This document shows positions 1-9,316 of a stretch of DNA of 33,983 nt, piece after piece. The position numbers and the translations under genes were made by a program. The notes beneath the pieces are model-generated. The model was not told where the DNA came from. It ran no database searches and saw only the letters and a list, made by a program, of their open reading frames with translations. Source of the stretch: a virus; IMG/VR virus record IMGVR_UViG_3300029449_000176, positions 1 to 33,983 of that record. One strand, 5' to 3'. Position 1 is the first letter of the stretch, and the number at the start of each line of letters is the position of its first letter.

Positions 1-135
1 CCGTCAACACTCGCACGCGACCTGGCATACCTCAAGCGAAAGGGCTACATCACAAAAGAAGTTCAGCCCGTGGATCTCTTTCCGCATTCAACACACGTTG
101 AGACGGTAGTATTGCTATCAAGAGTAGAGAAGTAA
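1..135 (+). CDS. rlmD: 23S rRNA (uracil-5-)-methyltransferase RlmD/RumA, C-terminal fragment
   Basis: The first 44 codons are open from base 1 and end at TAA 133-135. They encode the conserved tail of the RlmD/RumA family of SAM-dependent 23S rRNA m5U methyltransferases: P-S-T-L-A-R-D-L, then V-Q-P-V-D-L-F-P-H and H-V-E-T-V-V-L-L. Only the extreme C-terminus is present; the catalytic part lies outside the window. Family knowledge makes this a housekeeping gene, so it is most likely host chromosome. The 3' end of rumA is a known insertion site for integrative elements in Firmicutes, and everything downstream is defence or phage DNA, so the fragment probably marks the left boundary of the element. 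Other TrmA-type uracil methyltransferases share this tail, so the exact paralogue is inferred. Confidence 0.85.
   Translation, partial: PSTLARDLAYLKRKGYITKEVQPVDLFPHSTHVETVVLLSRVEK
94..119. other. candidate attachment-site region in the rlmD 3' end
   Basis: These bases encode H-V-E-T-V-V-L-L-S at the end of rlmD. From memory, integrative elements of streptococci recombine into the equivalent H-V-E-C-V-V-L-L codons of rumA. The sequence changes from housekeeping to mobile DNA right after this point. No second copy (attR) is inside the window and no integrase is visible, so the exact crossover cannot be placed. Confidence 0.35.
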
Positions 136-166
136 GAGCGTAGAAACATAAGTAAATAAGCACTTT

Positions 167-215
167 CCGTGATTTGAGATCTGGCATTTAACCAGGAGGA
201 TAGTCACGGTTTTTT
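167..215 (+). terminator. terminator-like hairpin after rlmD
   Basis: CCGTGA (167-172) pairs with TCACGG (204-209) and is followed by six T residues (210-215). Inside the large loop a second stem, CTGG (181-184) with CCAG (192-195), can form. It lies 31 bases after the rlmD stop and probably ends that transcript. The long internal region makes the fold less certain than a simple hairpin. Confidence 0.55.
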
Positions 216-282
216 ATTTTGTGGGAACTTATCTAAGACTATGAAAGTGTAAGGTTGAGTGGCTAGATTTACTTTAGGGCTT

Positions 283-340
283 GTGAGTTGATAAGATAAC
301 TGACAAAAACGTGGTGAGTTGATAGGATTATTGTCAAAAA
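283..340. repeat. two imperfect 27-bp direct repeats, 31-bp period
   Basis: Copy 1 runs 283-309 and copy 2 runs 314-340. Both begin GTGAGTTGATA and end in CAAAAA, with a few differences between. The start-to-start distance is 31 bp, close to three helical turns, so both would lie on the same DNA face. They sit between the presumed attachment site and the promoter at 365-393. They could be recombinase arm sites or regulator sites; the sequence does not decide. Confidence 0.5.
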
Positions 341-364
341 ATTAGAAAACATTTACACTTTATA

Positions 365-393
365 TTGACCGAGTCAATAAAATGAAGTACAAT
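365..393 (+). promoter_or_regulatory. sigma-A type promoter with palindromic operator
   Basis: TTGACC (365-370) and TACAAT (388-393) are separated by exactly 17 bases, a near-consensus housekeeping promoter. The -35 box lies in a perfect palindrome, TTGAC-CGA-GTCAA (365-377). It precedes the HTH regulator gene at 437 and the R-M genes, so autorepression by that regulator is the simplest reading. The transcription start would be near 400. Confidence 0.65.
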
Positions 394-436
394 AAATATT
401 AGGTGGGATTATAGCCCTGCACCAGGAGGTGAGAAC

Positions 437-1030
437 TTGATAGGATTAGAATATATTTTAAACCTCTATAACCTTCAACATATAGAACTTGCAGAAAAAC
501 TTGGAATTAAAAAACAAAATATAAACATGTGGGTGAAAGGGCGACAGAACATTCCAAAGAAATATCTACCGGTTTTAGAAGAACTCTTTGGCATTGACCA
601 GTCCTATTTTGGACGTGAGCTTAGTGAAATTGATCAGTTAGAAATCCAGAAGGAAAAGCTGAAAAGAGATCTGAAGCCTGTAATCAAAAAGCATGAACAG
701 CAGTTTTCTTTGGGAGAGATTAATGATCTTGTTGAAGTTCCCATCTATGATAAAGAAGAAATGAATGCTATAGAGCGAGATATTGAAAAGGCCAAGCTGG
801 TATCTAAGTTTAAGGCAGCAATGGATATAGTAGATAATAATCCATACTTGGAGACCTATAAGCTCATCGTAGAACTACTTGAAAAAGTGCAGCATGAATC
901 AGTTCTACACAAAACGGTTGAAGCATTGGCTCACTATTACGAAGTCTTACCTGATTGGGTAAGCAGCGAACCGGAACAAGAAGGCTTTGAAAGTGAAATT
1001 TTTGAAGTCTTTGATGATCATAACTATTAA
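437..1030 (+). CDS. XRE-type HTH regulator of the R-M locus
   Basis: A 197-aa protein starting at TTG 437, chosen because AGGAGGT (424-430) lies 6 bases upstream. Residues about 3-55 form a helix-turn-helix of the XRE/Cro type ([20 protein letters not shown], then Q-N-I-P-K-K-Y-L). The rest is charged, helix-rich and not recognised; it may be a dimerisation part, and the C-terminus is acidic. It is the first gene after the promoter/operator at 365-393 and is followed 19 bases later by hsdM. Similar regulators precede type I hsdM genes in Firmicutes, so I infer that it controls the R-M locus. It could instead act as the prophage repressor, since no other CI-like gene is seen. Confidence 0.75.
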   Translation: MIGLEYILNLYNLQHIELAEKLGIKKQNINMWVKGRQNIPKKYLPVLEELFGIDQSYFGRELSEIDQLEIQKEKLKRDLKPVIKKHEQQFSLGEINDLVEVPIYDKEEMNAIERDIEKAKLVSKFKAAMDIVDNNPYLETYKLIVELLEKVQHESVLHKTVEALAHYYEVLPDWVSSEPEQEGFESEIFEVFDDHNY

Positions 1031-1049
1031 ACATTTGGAGGGAATATTA

Positions 1050-2573
1050 ATGGCTGAAAACACAGGAAACATTGGATTTGAAGAGACACTTTGGAAAGCG
1101 GCAGATAAGCTGAGAGGCAGCATGGATGCCAGTGAATATAAACACGTGGTACTGGGTCTGATTTTCCTTAAGTACATATCCGATAAATTTGAAACAAAGT
1201 TTAATGCGCTTGTAGAAGAAGGTGCAGGTTTTGAAGAGGACCGAGATGAGTATGAAGCAGAGAATATCTTCTGGGTTCCTAAAGAAGCGAGATGGACATT
1301 TATCAAAGATAATGCAAAAGATTCTAAGATTGGTCAGTACATTGATGATGCCATGATTCTCATTGAAAAAGAGAATCCATCCCTTAAGGGTGTACTGGAT
1401 AAGCGCTACGCAAGGCCAGAAATAGATAAACGAAGACTTGGAGAACTGATTGATCTTATTTCAACCATAAAGCTTCATCAAAATGGAGAAAAGGACTTAC
1501 TTGGTAGAGTGTATGAATATTTCCTTGGCCAGTTTGCCAGCGTTGAAGGAAAAGGTGGTGGAGAATTCTACACCCCTACCAGTGTAGTTAAGACTTTGGT
1601 TGACATGATCGAGCCATACCAAGGTAGAGTGTATGACCCTTGCTGTGGATCGGGCGGTATGTTTGTACAGAGTGAAAAGTTCGTGGAAGATCATCAAGGG
1701 AAAGTTGAAAACCTTTCTATCTATGGTCAGGAAATGAACTCAACTACGTGGAAACTTTGTAAGATGAACCTAGCCATCAGGGGACTTGATGCCAATCTAG
1801 GACCACACCACGATGACACTTTTCATCATGATCTTCATAAGACATTAAAAGCAGATTATATCCTTGCTAATCCACCTTTTAATATCAGTGATTGGGGTGG
1901 CAATCAGCTTACAGATGATGTGAGATGGAAGTTTGGTATTCCACCTGCAGGAAATGCGAACTACGCATGGCTTCAGCATATGGTTTATCATCTGGCTCCC
2001 AATGGCAGTGCAGGGATTGTTCTTGCTAATGGTTCACTAAGTACCAACACTTCAAACGAAGGTGAAATCAGAAAGAATTTATTAGAAGGGGATATGGTCG
2101 ATGCCATTGTTGCACTTCCGGATAGGTTGTTCTATTCCACAGGCATTCCAGTGTCACTATGGATTTTGAACAGAAACAAGAAGGATAATCCGAAGTTCAG
2201 ATCAAGAGAACATGAAGTCCTCTTTATTGATGCACGACAATTGGGAGAAATGATTGATAGACGTCACAGAGAGTTGACGGAGGAAGATGTCAGTAAGATA
2301 TCTGAAACCTATCATGAATGGCGAAATGTCGATGGAGAATACGAAGACATCAAGGGCTTCTGTAAGTCAGCAAAAATTGAAGACATAAGAGAGCATGAAT
2401 ATGTCTTAACTCCTGGAAGATACGTGGGCATAGAAGATGTGGAAGATGATGGCATTCCATTCGATGAAAAAATGGAAAATATGACAGCAGAGCTGGCAGA
2501 ACTCTTTGCTAAATCCCGACACCTAGAAGATGAGATCAGAAAGAATCTTGGAGGTATTGGGTATGAGTTTTAA
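1050..2573 (+). CDS. hsdM: type I restriction-modification DNA methyltransferase subunit HsdM
   Basis: A 507-aa N6-adenine methyltransferase subunit. The start at ATG 1050 follows TTGGAGGG (1036-1042); an upstream in-frame ATG at 987 lies inside the regulator gene and has no good binding site. Residues about 8-150 form the helical HsdM N-terminal domain. The SAM-binding motif is D-P-C-C-G-S-G-G from residue 196, and the catalytic motif N-P-P-F is at 274-277, in the gamma-class order. The enzyme would act with two copies per HsdS to methylate adenines in a bipartite site and protect self DNA. Its stop overlaps the hsdS start by 11 bases, which implies translational coupling. The length is normal and no key residue is missing. 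Confidence 0.95.
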   Translation: MAENTGNIGFEETLWKAADKLRGSMDASEYKHVVLGLIFLKYISDKFETKFNALVEEGAGFEEDRDEYEAENIFWVPKEARWTFIKDNAKDSKIGQYIDDAMILIEKENPSLKGVLDKRYARPEIDKRRLGELIDLISTIKLHQNGEKDLLGRVYEYFLGQFASVEGKGGGEFYTPTSVVKTLVDMIEPYQGRVYDPCCGSGGMFVQSEKFVEDHQGKVENLSIYGQEMNSTTWKLCKMNLAIRGLDANLGPHHDDTFHHDLHKTLKADYILANPPFNISDWGGNQLTDDVRWKFGIPPAGNANYAWLQHMVYHLAPNGSAGIVLANGSLSTNTSNEGEIRKNLLEGDMVDAIVALPDRLFYSTGIPVSLWILNRNKKDNPKFRSREHEVLFIDARQLGEMIDRRHRELTEEDVSKISETYHEWRNVDGEYEDIKGFCKSAKIEDIREHEYVLTPGRYVGIEDVEDDGIPFDEKMENMTAELAELFAKSRHLEDEIRKNLGGIGYEF

Positions 2574-3816
2574 TGAATGGAAAGAGTCCAAAATCTCAGA
2601 CTTAATTGAAATAATAGGAGGAGGAACACCTAAGACAAGTATTCCAGAATATTGGAGTGGTAGTATTCCTTGGCTATCAGTTAAGGACTTTAATACAGGA
2701 TACAGATATGTTTATGAAACTGAAAAAACAATCACTGAAATTGGGCTGAATAATAGTTCAACAAAACTATTGAAAAAAGATGACCTTATTATATCCGCTA
2801 GAGGTACAGTAGGAGCTTTAGCTCAATTGGGAAGACCAATGGCATTCAATCAGTCTTGTTATGGATTAAGAGCAAAAGAAATGACTACAAATAATTTTGC
2901 ATATTATCTACTAAAAAATATGATCGGTAATATACAACAAAATACTCATGGATCTGTATTTAATACTATTACAAGAGATACGTTTGATATTTTAAAAGCG
3001 AATTTGCCTCCACTATCTGAACAAAAAGCCATAGCTTATATTCTCTCAACTTTAGACGATAAAATCGAAGTCAATAACCAGATCAACAAAACACTAGAGA
3101 ATATGGCACAAGCAATATTCAAGCAGTGGTTTGTAGATTTCGAATTTCCCAATGAAGATGGAGAACCTTATAAGTCCAGTGGTGGAGAAATGGTTGAAAG
3201 CGAGCTTGGAATGATTCCTAAGGGGTGGAAAGTGAAGGGACTCGATGAAATTGCAGAATTTCTCAACGGTTTAGCTATGCAAAAATTTAGACCTGCAGAG
3301 ACTGAGAAAGCTTATCCAGTCTTAAAAATTAAAGAATTACGTCAAGGAAGAACAGATGAGAGTAGCGATTTATGTTCTTGCAATATTGATGATAAATATA
3401 TTGTGAGAGACGGTGATATAATATTTTCTTGGTCTGGTAGTTTACTAGTTGATATTTGGTGCGGCGGAACTTGCGGCTTAAATCAACATTTGTTTAAGGT
3501 TACATCTGATAAATTTGATGAATGGTTCATTTATCAATGGAACAAGTATCACCTAGATAAATTTGACAGAATTGCAAAAAGCAAGGCCACTACAATGGGA
3601 CATATAAAAAGAAAAGACTTAAGCGATTCAAAAGTATTAGTTCCAAGTAATGAAATATATTTGAAAGCAGCTCAACATCAAAAATATCTATTTGAAAAAA
3701 TAAAGTTTTTAAAGGTTGAAATGAAAAGACTTGAAAAAATAAGAGATTCTCTACTCCCAAAACTCATGTCAGGTGAAATCAGAGTTCCCTTGGATGAAGA
3801 AGGTGCTGCATCATGA
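2563..3816 (+). CDS. hsdS: type I restriction-modification specificity subunit HsdS
   Basis: A 417-aa protein with start ATG 2563 behind GGAGG at 2550-2554, inside the end of hsdM. It shows the two-half HsdS plan. TRD1 covers about residues 1-150 (G-G-G-T-P-K-T, then I-P-W-L-S-V-K-D). A central helical spacer contains [10 protein letters not shown] and W-F-V-D-F-E-F. TRD2 covers about 210-365, and the C-terminal conserved helix contains [10 protein letters not shown]. Each TRD reads half of a bipartite target and the spacers fix the gap. The target sequence cannot be read from the protein. TRDs are the part of these loci exchanged most often; the coding here is AT-richer than in hsdM. The stop overlaps the next ATG by 4 bases. 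Confidence 0.93.
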   Translation: MSFNEWKESKISDLIEIIGGGTPKTSIPEYWSGSIPWLSVKDFNTGYRYVYETEKTITEIGLNNSSTKLLKKDDLIISARGTVGALAQLGRPMAFNQSCYGLRAKEMTTNNFAYYLLKNMIGNIQQNTHGSVFNTITRDTFDILKANLPPLSEQKAIAYILSTLDDKIEVNNQINKTLENMAQAIFKQWFVDFEFPNEDGEPYKSSGGEMVESELGMIPKGWKVKGLDEIAEFLNGLAMQKFRPAETEKAYPVLKIKELRQGRTDESSDLCSCNIDDKYIVRDGDIIFSWSGSLLVDIWCGGTCGLNQHLFKVTSDKFDEWFIYQWNKYHLDKFDRIAKSKATTMGHIKRKDLSDSKVLVPSNEIYLKAAQHQKYLFEKIKFLKVEMKRLEKIRDSLLPKLMSGEIRVPLDEEGAAS

Positions 3817-4016
3817 AATTTGGATTCCGGAAACCTAGCCTAAAAAGAAGAATCTCTGCTAGGACCAGTATAAAAAGACAGGTAGTGCACAGGGCAGGGA
3901 TAAAAATGCCTAGGGGATATGGGTTTCTTAGAAATCCTAAGAAAGCAGTTTATAACAAAGTATATAATCGAGCATCTTTTGATATATTCAAAACACTAAA
4001 AAAGCTGTTCAAATAA
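3813..4016 (+). CDS. small very basic protein between hsdS and hsdR
   Basis: A 67-aa protein whose ATG overlaps the hsdS stop (ATGA), so it is very likely translated by coupling. It is rich in Lys and Arg, with few acidic residues, and contains A-G-I-K-M-P-R-G-Y-G-F and N-P-K-K-A-V-Y-N-K-V-Y-N-R. I remember similar short basic proteins from Firmicutes mobile elements but know no function. The charge suggests nucleic-acid binding; that is inference. No signal peptide or membrane segment is seen. Its place inside the hsdS-hsdR interval makes a role tied to the R-M complex possible. Confidence 0.7.
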   Translation: MKFGFRKPSLKRRISARTSIKRQVVHRAGIKMPRGYGFLRNPKKAVYNKVYNRASFDIFKTLKKLFK

Positions 4017-4063
4017 CTACTCATTCAAGGTGGGTTCGTTGAATGGAGAAGTGGAGGTGCGAG

Positions 4064-4156
4064 GTGATCAATAAAATAATAGAATTAAATCAAATGACTG
4101 CTCTGGAAATGCGAATCAATATTAAAGATTGTCTGGGAGGTGGTAGTGATGAGTAG
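4064..4156 (+). CDS. possible 30-aa leader peptide coupled to hsdR
   Basis: A short open frame starts at GTG 4064 with GGAGGT (4053-4058) 5 bases upstream and ends at TAG 4154-4156, overlapping the hsdR start at 4149. The peptide is [17 protein letters not shown] and on to L-G-G-G-S-D-E. Its last codons read through the ribosome binding site of hsdR (GGGAGG, 4135-4140), so its translation would expose or compete with that site. A coupling role is inference; the frame could be a chance one. Confidence 0.4.
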   Translation: MINKIIELNQMTALEMRINIKDCLGGGSDE

Positions 4157-7100
4157 TGTAAATGGTATTTTTACGGAAGCAATGCTTGAAGAAGCAGCTA
4201 TTGAAATATTACAAAGTCTTGGCTACGATTATGCCTTTGGCCCAGACATCTCTTTAGGTGGAGATTATGAGGAGCGTAAAGATTTTCGTGAGGTGATCCT
4301 TTCACATAGAGTTAAAGAAGCACTTTTTAGGATTAACCGAGATCTTCCAAGAGAAGCGCTTGATGATGCCTATCGTCAACTGATTACATTTAACAGCCCA
4401 ATGCTGGAAGAAAACAATCGATATTTTCATCAATTAATGACAGAAGGGATAGAAGTATCCTTTAATGAAGGTGGGCATATTCGAACTAAAAGGGCATATA
4501 TCATAGACTTTGAAAATATGAGTAATAATGAGTTCGTGGTCGTCAATCAATTTACCATAATTGAAAATGAAGAGAGAAGACCAGATCTCATTGTTTTTGT
4601 AAATGGTCTACCTCTTGTGGTTATAGAATTAAAGTCCGCCAGTGATGAAAATGTGGGGATTGATGGTGCCTTCAATCAGATACAAACTTATAAAAGAGAC
4701 ATTCCATCACTATTTAACTATAACGCTTTTTGTATCATCTCTGATGGGATCAATGCCAAAGCAGGAACCATTACTTCCAATGAAGAGTGGTTTATGAACT
4801 GGAGAACCGTTGATGGGGAGAATATCGCACCTTTATCTGAGCCTCAGTATGAAGTATTGCTAAATGGTATGTTCCATAAGGAAAGATTATTGGATATCAT
4901 TCAAAACTTTATTCTTTTCCAGGAGTCTAAAGAACCGGAGAAGGACATTGATGGAAAGAAAATAGGGGATAAAAAATCCATCATTAAAATCTTGGCAGCC
5001 TATCATCAGTACTTTGCTGTTAAGAAAGCGATTGAAAAAACAAAAGAAGCGACAAAGGAAGACGGCGATCGTAAGATCGGTGTTGTTTGGCATACACAAG
5101 GTTCTGGAAAGAGTTTCTCTATGGTGTTCTATACCGGGGGCCTTGTGCGGGAACTGAATAATCCAACCATCGTGGTCATAACTGATAGAAATGACCTGGA
5201 CGATCAGCTTTTCACAACCTTCTCTAAATCAAAAGATATCCTGCGTCAGACTCCAAAACAAGCAACAGTAAGGAAACTTTCAGATAGCCAGAGAACGAAT
5301 TATGTGGGTGGTAATAGCACTGAGGTTAATGGGCTTTATGACCTTTTAAATGATAGAGAGTCTGGTGGGATTATCTTCACCACCATTCAAAAGTTCAAAC
5401 CAGAAGATGGCGAGATGCCAGTACTCACTGATCGTAAGAATGTCATCATCATCGCAGATGAAGCCCACAGAAGCCAATACGGATTAGAGGCCAAAGTGGA
5501 TTCTAAAACCGGTGAAGTGAATTATGGTTATGCTAAATACCTAAGAGATGCACTACCTAATGCGTCTTTTATCGGCTTTACAGGGACACCGATTGATCTT
5601 GAAGATCGATCTACTGTAGCCATATTTGGTCATACCATTGATACATATGACATGACCCAGGCGGTAGAAGATGAAGCAACGGTTCGGATTTATTATGAAA
5701 ACCGCATTATTAAACTGGAAACAGATGAAGAAGAGCTGACAAAAATTGATGATGAGTTTGAAGAGATCACAGAAGGTCAGGAAGAATTTGAGAAGGATAA
5801 AAACAGAGCCAAATGGTCCAGAATGGAATCCATTGTGGGTTCTCCAAACAGAGTCAAAAAGCTTGCTGAAGATATAGTAAATCATTACGAAGAAAAAGCA
5901 AAGAGCATCGATGGCAAGGCTATGGTTGTCTGCATGAGTCGAAGAATCTGTGTTGAGCTCTATGATGCCATAACAAAACTGAGACCCGATTGGCACAACG
6001 ATGATGTTGATAAAGGAAAAATAAAAGTTGTTATGACCGGCAGCGCCGCAGATAATGAAAAGCTACAGAAGCATCTAGGAGGTAAACAGCGTAGGGATTT
6101 ATTGGCCAAACGTATGAAGGACAATAGTGACGAACTTAAAATAGTGATAGTTCGTGACATGTGGCTCACTGGATTTGATGTGCCATCCATGCATACCATG
6201 TATATTGACAAGCCAATGAAGGGGCATAACCTGATGCAAGCTATTGCAAGGGTTAATCGCGTCTTTAAAGAGAAATCAGGCGGTGTAGTGGTTGACTATA
6301 TCGGGATTTTAGAAAGTTTAAAGAGCGCCTTAAAACAATACACCAATACGGATCGTCAGAATACTGGTATTGATACGGATGTTGCTGTTGCTGTTATGCT
6401 TGAAAAACTGGAAATATTAAGAGACATGATGCATGGCTATGATTACTCAAAATATATGGGCAACTCCCAAGTGGAAAGAATGAGGACTATTGTAGGTGGT
6501 ATGGACTTCATTCTCGGAAAGAAAGAAGAAGAACAAAAGGAATTTAAAAAGACAGCTCTTGAATTAGGAAAGGCTCATGCACTATGTGCTGCAACTGATA
6601 AAGGGAAAGAAAAGGCTCTTGAAATCAGCTATTTTAAAGCAGTTAAAGCCAGCCTTGTCAAGCTAAAGGAAAAGGACAAAACGCCACTATCAAAAAGAGA
6701 AATTGAAGCAAGACTTCATCAAATGCTGGAACGCTCCATCATCTCAGAAGATGTTATTGATGTATTTGATGCCATGGGAATCAAAAGGCCGGAGATCTCA
6801 ATCCTTTCTGAAGAGTTCTTAAAAGAAGTTCAGGGAATGAAGCAGAAGAACTTAGCTGTAGAAATGCTTAAAAAGTTATTAGAAGGCAACATCAAAGCTA
6901 TGGAAAAGAGAAACATCGTGAAATCAGAGAAGTTCTCTGAAAGGCTGACAAAGGCTCTAAACAAGTATCGAAACCAAGCACTTACAAATGCTGAAGTGAT
7001 TGAAGAACTTATTAGAATGGCCCACGACATTAAAAAGATGCGAGAAGAAGAGGCTGAACTGGGTCTAAGCGACGATGAAATTGCTTTTTATGATGCACTG

Positions 7101-7403
7101 ACAGCGGATGATATCGTTAAAGAACTTATGGAAGATGAAACGCTTAAGAAAATCGCTCATGAATTAACTTTGGCTATAAGAAATAATATCACCATTGATT
7201 GGAGCGTTCGAAAAAGTGCAAGAGCGAGCATGAGACGTGTAATTAAGAGGCTTCTTAGCAAGTATGACTATCCACCAGATCAAGCATTAAAAGCGATGAA
7301 TATTGTCATGAGGCAAGCAGAGAAAATGGCTGGAAATGTTTATGAAGAAGTTATCTGGTCAGATAGAGTTGCAGAAGAACCTGGGGAATTTACAATTGAT
7401 TGA
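4149..7403 (+). CDS. hsdR: type I restriction-modification restriction subunit HsdR
   Basis: A 1084-aa protein, the usual HsdR length. ATG 4149 is chosen because GGGAGG (4135-4140) lies 8 bases upstream. The N-terminal nuclease has the PD-(D/E)xK core: D146 in R-P-D-L-I-V and E160-L-K162. The translocase follows, with Walker A T-Q-G-S-G-K-S (316-322), DEAH box D-E-A-H (437-440), F-T-G-T-P-I, and a second RecA lobe with W-L-T-G-F-D-V-P and Q-A-I-A-R-V-N-R. The C-terminal third is helical and would contact the methyltransferase core. The enzyme pumps unmethylated DNA using ATP and cuts when blocked. All catalytic motifs look intact, so the system appears functional. Confidence 0.95.
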   Translation: MSSVNGIFTEAMLEEAAIEILQSLGYDYAFGPDISLGGDYEERKDFREVILSHRVKEALFRINRDLPREALDDAYRQLITFNSPMLEENNRYFHQLMTEGIEVSFNEGGHIRTKRAYIIDFENMSNNEFVVVNQFTIIENEERRPDLIVFVNGLPLVVIELKSASDENVGIDGAFNQIQTYKRDIPSLFNYNAFCIISDGINAKAGTITSNEEWFMNWRTVDGENIAPLSEPQYEVLLNGMFHKERLLDIIQNFILFQESKEPEKDIDGKKIGDKKSIIKILAAYHQYFAVKKAIEKTKEATKEDGDRKIGVVWHTQGSGKSFSMVFYTGGLVRELNNPTIVVITDRNDLDDQLFTTFSKSKDILRQTPKQATVRKLSDSQRTNYVGGNSTEVNGLYDLLNDRESGGIIFTTIQKFKPEDGEMPVLTDRKNVIIIADEAHRSQYGLEAKVDSKTGEVNYGYAKYLRDALPNASFIGFTGTPIDLEDRSTVAIFGHTIDTYDMTQAVEDEATVRIYYENRIIKLETDEEELTKIDDEFEEITEGQEEFEKDKNRAKWSRMESIVGSPNRVKKLAEDIVNHYEEKAKSIDGKAMVVCMSRRICVELYDAITKLRPDWHNDDVDKGKIKVVMTGSAADNEKLQKHLGGKQRRDLLAKRMKDNSDELKIVIVRDMWLTGFDVPSMHTMYIDKPMKGHNLMQAIARVNRVFKEKSGGVVVDYIGILESLKSALKQYTNTDRQNTGIDTDVAVAVMLEKLEILRDMMHGYDYSKYMGNSQVERMRTIVGGMDFILGKKEEEQKEFKKTALELGKAHALCAATDKGKEKALEISYFKAVKASLVKLKEKDKTPLSKREIEARLHQMLERSIISEDVIDVFDAMGIKRPEISILSEEFLKEVQGMKQKNLAVEMLKKLLEGNIKAMEKRNIVKSEKFSERLTKALNKYRNQALTNAEVIEELIRMAHDIKKMREEEAELGLSDDEIAFYDALTADDIVKELMEDETLKKIAHELTLAIRNNITIDWSVRKSARASMRRVIKRLLSKYDYPPDQALKAMNIVMRQAEKMAGNVYEEVIWSDRVAEEPGEFTID

Positions 7404-7421
7404 TGAAAGGATTGATTTTAG

Positions 7422-7643
7422 ATGGCGGATATAAAATACGAAATCAAAAAAACTGTGGGTGCTCTATCCGAAAACAATAAAGGTTGGTCAAAGGAGCTGA
7501 ATTTAATCAGCTGGAATGACAGGGAACCTAAATATGACATCAGAGATTGGGCACCTGAACATGAGAAGATGGGCAAAGGTGTAACCTTAAGCGTAGAAGA
7601 ACTTAAAAAGCTTAGGGAGATACTGAATGAAATGGAACTTTAG
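7422..7643 (+). CDS. YdbC/PC4-family ssDNA-binding protein
   Basis: A 73-aa protein starting at ATG 7422, 18 bases after hsdR. It matches the bacterial YdbC group of the PC4 fold: L-S-E-N-N-K-G-W-S-K-E-L-N, W-N-D-R-E-P-K-Y-D-I-R-D-W and H-E-K-M-G-K-G-V-T-L. In this family a small dimer binds single-stranded DNA through a beta-sheet groove. These genes are common in phages and integrative elements. It probably shares the R-M transcript. Whether it serves restriction, the downstream helicase system or phage replication cannot be told. The frame after its TAG stays open for 46 codons (see findings). Confidence 0.8.
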   Translation: MADIKYEIKKTVGALSENNKGWSKELNLISWNDREPKYDIRDWAPEHEKMGKGVTLSVEELKKLREILNEMEL

Positions 7644-7854
7644 AGTTGGAGGAATGGGGAAATAAACTCTTTTAGGGATGTCGTAAAAGCTCTATTTTAT
7701 AATGAAATATACAAGGAGCTATCATTTTATATAGAAGAGAACCCTTCCAAGCTAGACTGTAGATACTCTGAGTCTAATGATTAAGCATAGTCATGGTGAT
7801 GGAGTCGATCGATTATATAAAAATTGCTGTAATAGAATAATAGGAGGCATCGCA

Positions 7855-9312
7855 ATGAAACGATTATGTTTTGGTACACTTATGCACATATTGTATCAAG
7901 CTCGTAACCAGAAAGTTACGAATGATTTGTTGTGCGATGCTATCTTTTCTTCTTATTCTCAAACAACAAATTCTTTTGATAGTTCCTTGCCTGGACATCT
8001 CAAAAGTGGCCGGAATAATGTACCACCAGATGTGATTGCCGCTGCTAGAGATACATCATTTGAAGATGCAGAAAGAGTATTTCAAAATAAAGTAGTTAAG
8101 TTAATAAAAGATAGTAAGCGGGAATCGGTAGTTAGGGCTATTAAGGAAGTTTTGCGCGAGGATGTATCACTTCAAGACCATTTTGTGATTGGATATTTTA
8201 AGGGGTATGAAAAAAGCAATATTATAAGTAGCTCTACATTTAGCTTTTCTGCGCTTTTAGCCTCGGTGTTTTATTATGCAATAATTGAAGTAAAAAACCA
8301 AGGATGTCAAGAAGGAATAAAAGAGATCGATAAAAAATTTGTTGAGTCTTTTGATCTATCTGACGAGCAAATTTATTTTGAAGATACAAAAACAGAAACT
8401 CAAATTCCTTTGCAAAAGACTTTACATGACCCGACTTTTGACAGGGTATTTGAAAAAGCCTCATCTATAAACATATTCGGTTTATCTAATCCGTCCAATG
8501 TACATATATACGGTGTTGACGCTAATAATTGCAAGTTTAAGTTTAGGGCGCTAAAGGAATATCTTGTGGATAACATAGGAAACTATGTCTTTTCTAGAGC
8601 CAAAACAAACAGACTTGTTACTTCAAAGAAAAGTTCTGCTATAGGATCACAAGCTTTAATTAAATTTATGCAAGCTTATGGAGCCTCTGCAGAAACGGTC
8701 CTAGGAGAAATGCTCCTTTATGTATTTATGGAACAAGAGCTAAATGCACCTAAAATAATGAGCAAAATCGAAATAAATGATCTAGGTAGAAATATCGAAA
8801 GTAAAAGTGATGGGGTTCACCTGCTTGCTATAAATGATAATGGCCAGCTATTCCATCAACTTGTCTTTGGTGCATCAGATGTTTATGGAGATTTAGCCTT
8901 AGCGATTGACCGCGCATTCGATAAGATTATTGAGATTGAAAGTAACAGTGACACTGAATTAAAGATGGTGGAGAACACCACACACGGAAGCATATATGAT
9001 TCGGATACAACAAATTATATGGTTAATCTTCTGATACCTAATAAAGCTAGTGTAGCAAAACCAGATATGGCCTTTGGTGTTTTCCTTGGTTATACACTTT
9101 CGTTAGGCTACACAGAAACTAATAATAACAAGTATCGTATTGCAGTCAAAGAACAGATGAAGAAAGATATTTCTGCTCTAAAGCCGTATATTGAACAGAA
9201 AATTTTTGATAACGGTATGAGTGGGTATAATTTTTATTTTTACGTTGTGCCCTTTAATGATGCTCCATTAGAGAAAAGCAGTATTATATCGGAAATGCTT
9301 GATGGGAGGTAG
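7855..9312 (+). CDS. HamA-like (DUF1837) Hachiman/AbpA-type defence protein with N-terminal extension
   Basis: A 485-aa protein; the start is ATG 7855 behind AATAGGAGG, whereas an in-frame ATG at 7777 has no binding site. The C-terminal part, about residues 265-470, looks like the DUF1837 domain of HamA/AbpA: G-E-M-L-L-Y from G284, K-S-D-G-V-H around D319, then H-Q-L-V-F-G-A-S-D-V-Y-G-D-L and a helix A-I-D-R-A-F. The first 200 or so residues (R-L-C-F-G-T-L-M-H-I-L onward) form a separate helical domain that I cannot name, longer than in classical HamA. It is followed 4 bases after its stop by the helicase partner, the usual HamA-HamB order. Family members are nucleases that act when the helicase senses damaged or invading DNA. 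Here the expected ExK position reads A-S-D, so activity is uncertain. Confidence 0.75.
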   Translation: MKRLCFGTLMHILYQARNQKVTNDLLCDAIFSSYSQTTNSFDSSLPGHLKSGRNNVPPDVIAAARDTSFEDAERVFQNKVVKLIKDSKRESVVRAIKEVLREDVSLQDHFVIGYFKGYEKSNIISSSTFSFSALLASVFYYAIIEVKNQGCQEGIKEIDKKFVESFDLSDEQIYFEDTKTETQIPLQKTLHDPTFDRVFEKASSINIFGLSNPSNVHIYGVDANNCKFKFRALKEYLVDNIGNYVFSRAKTNRLVTSKKSSAIGSQALIKFMQAYGASAETVLGEMLLYVFMEQELNAPKIMSKIEINDLGRNIESKSDGVHLLAINDNGQLFHQLVFGASDVYGDLALAIDRAFDKIIEIESNSDTELKMVENTTHGSIYDSDTTNYMVNLLIPNKASVAKPDMAFGVFLGYTLSLGYTETNNNKYRIAVKEQMKKDISALKPYIEQKIFDNGMSGYNFYFYVVPFNDAPLEKSSIISEMLDGR

Positions 9313-9316
9313 GAGG

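Noticed and set aside
283-340. CRISPR array
   Set aside because: Only two imperfect repeats with a 4-base gap between copies; no spacers and no cas genes.
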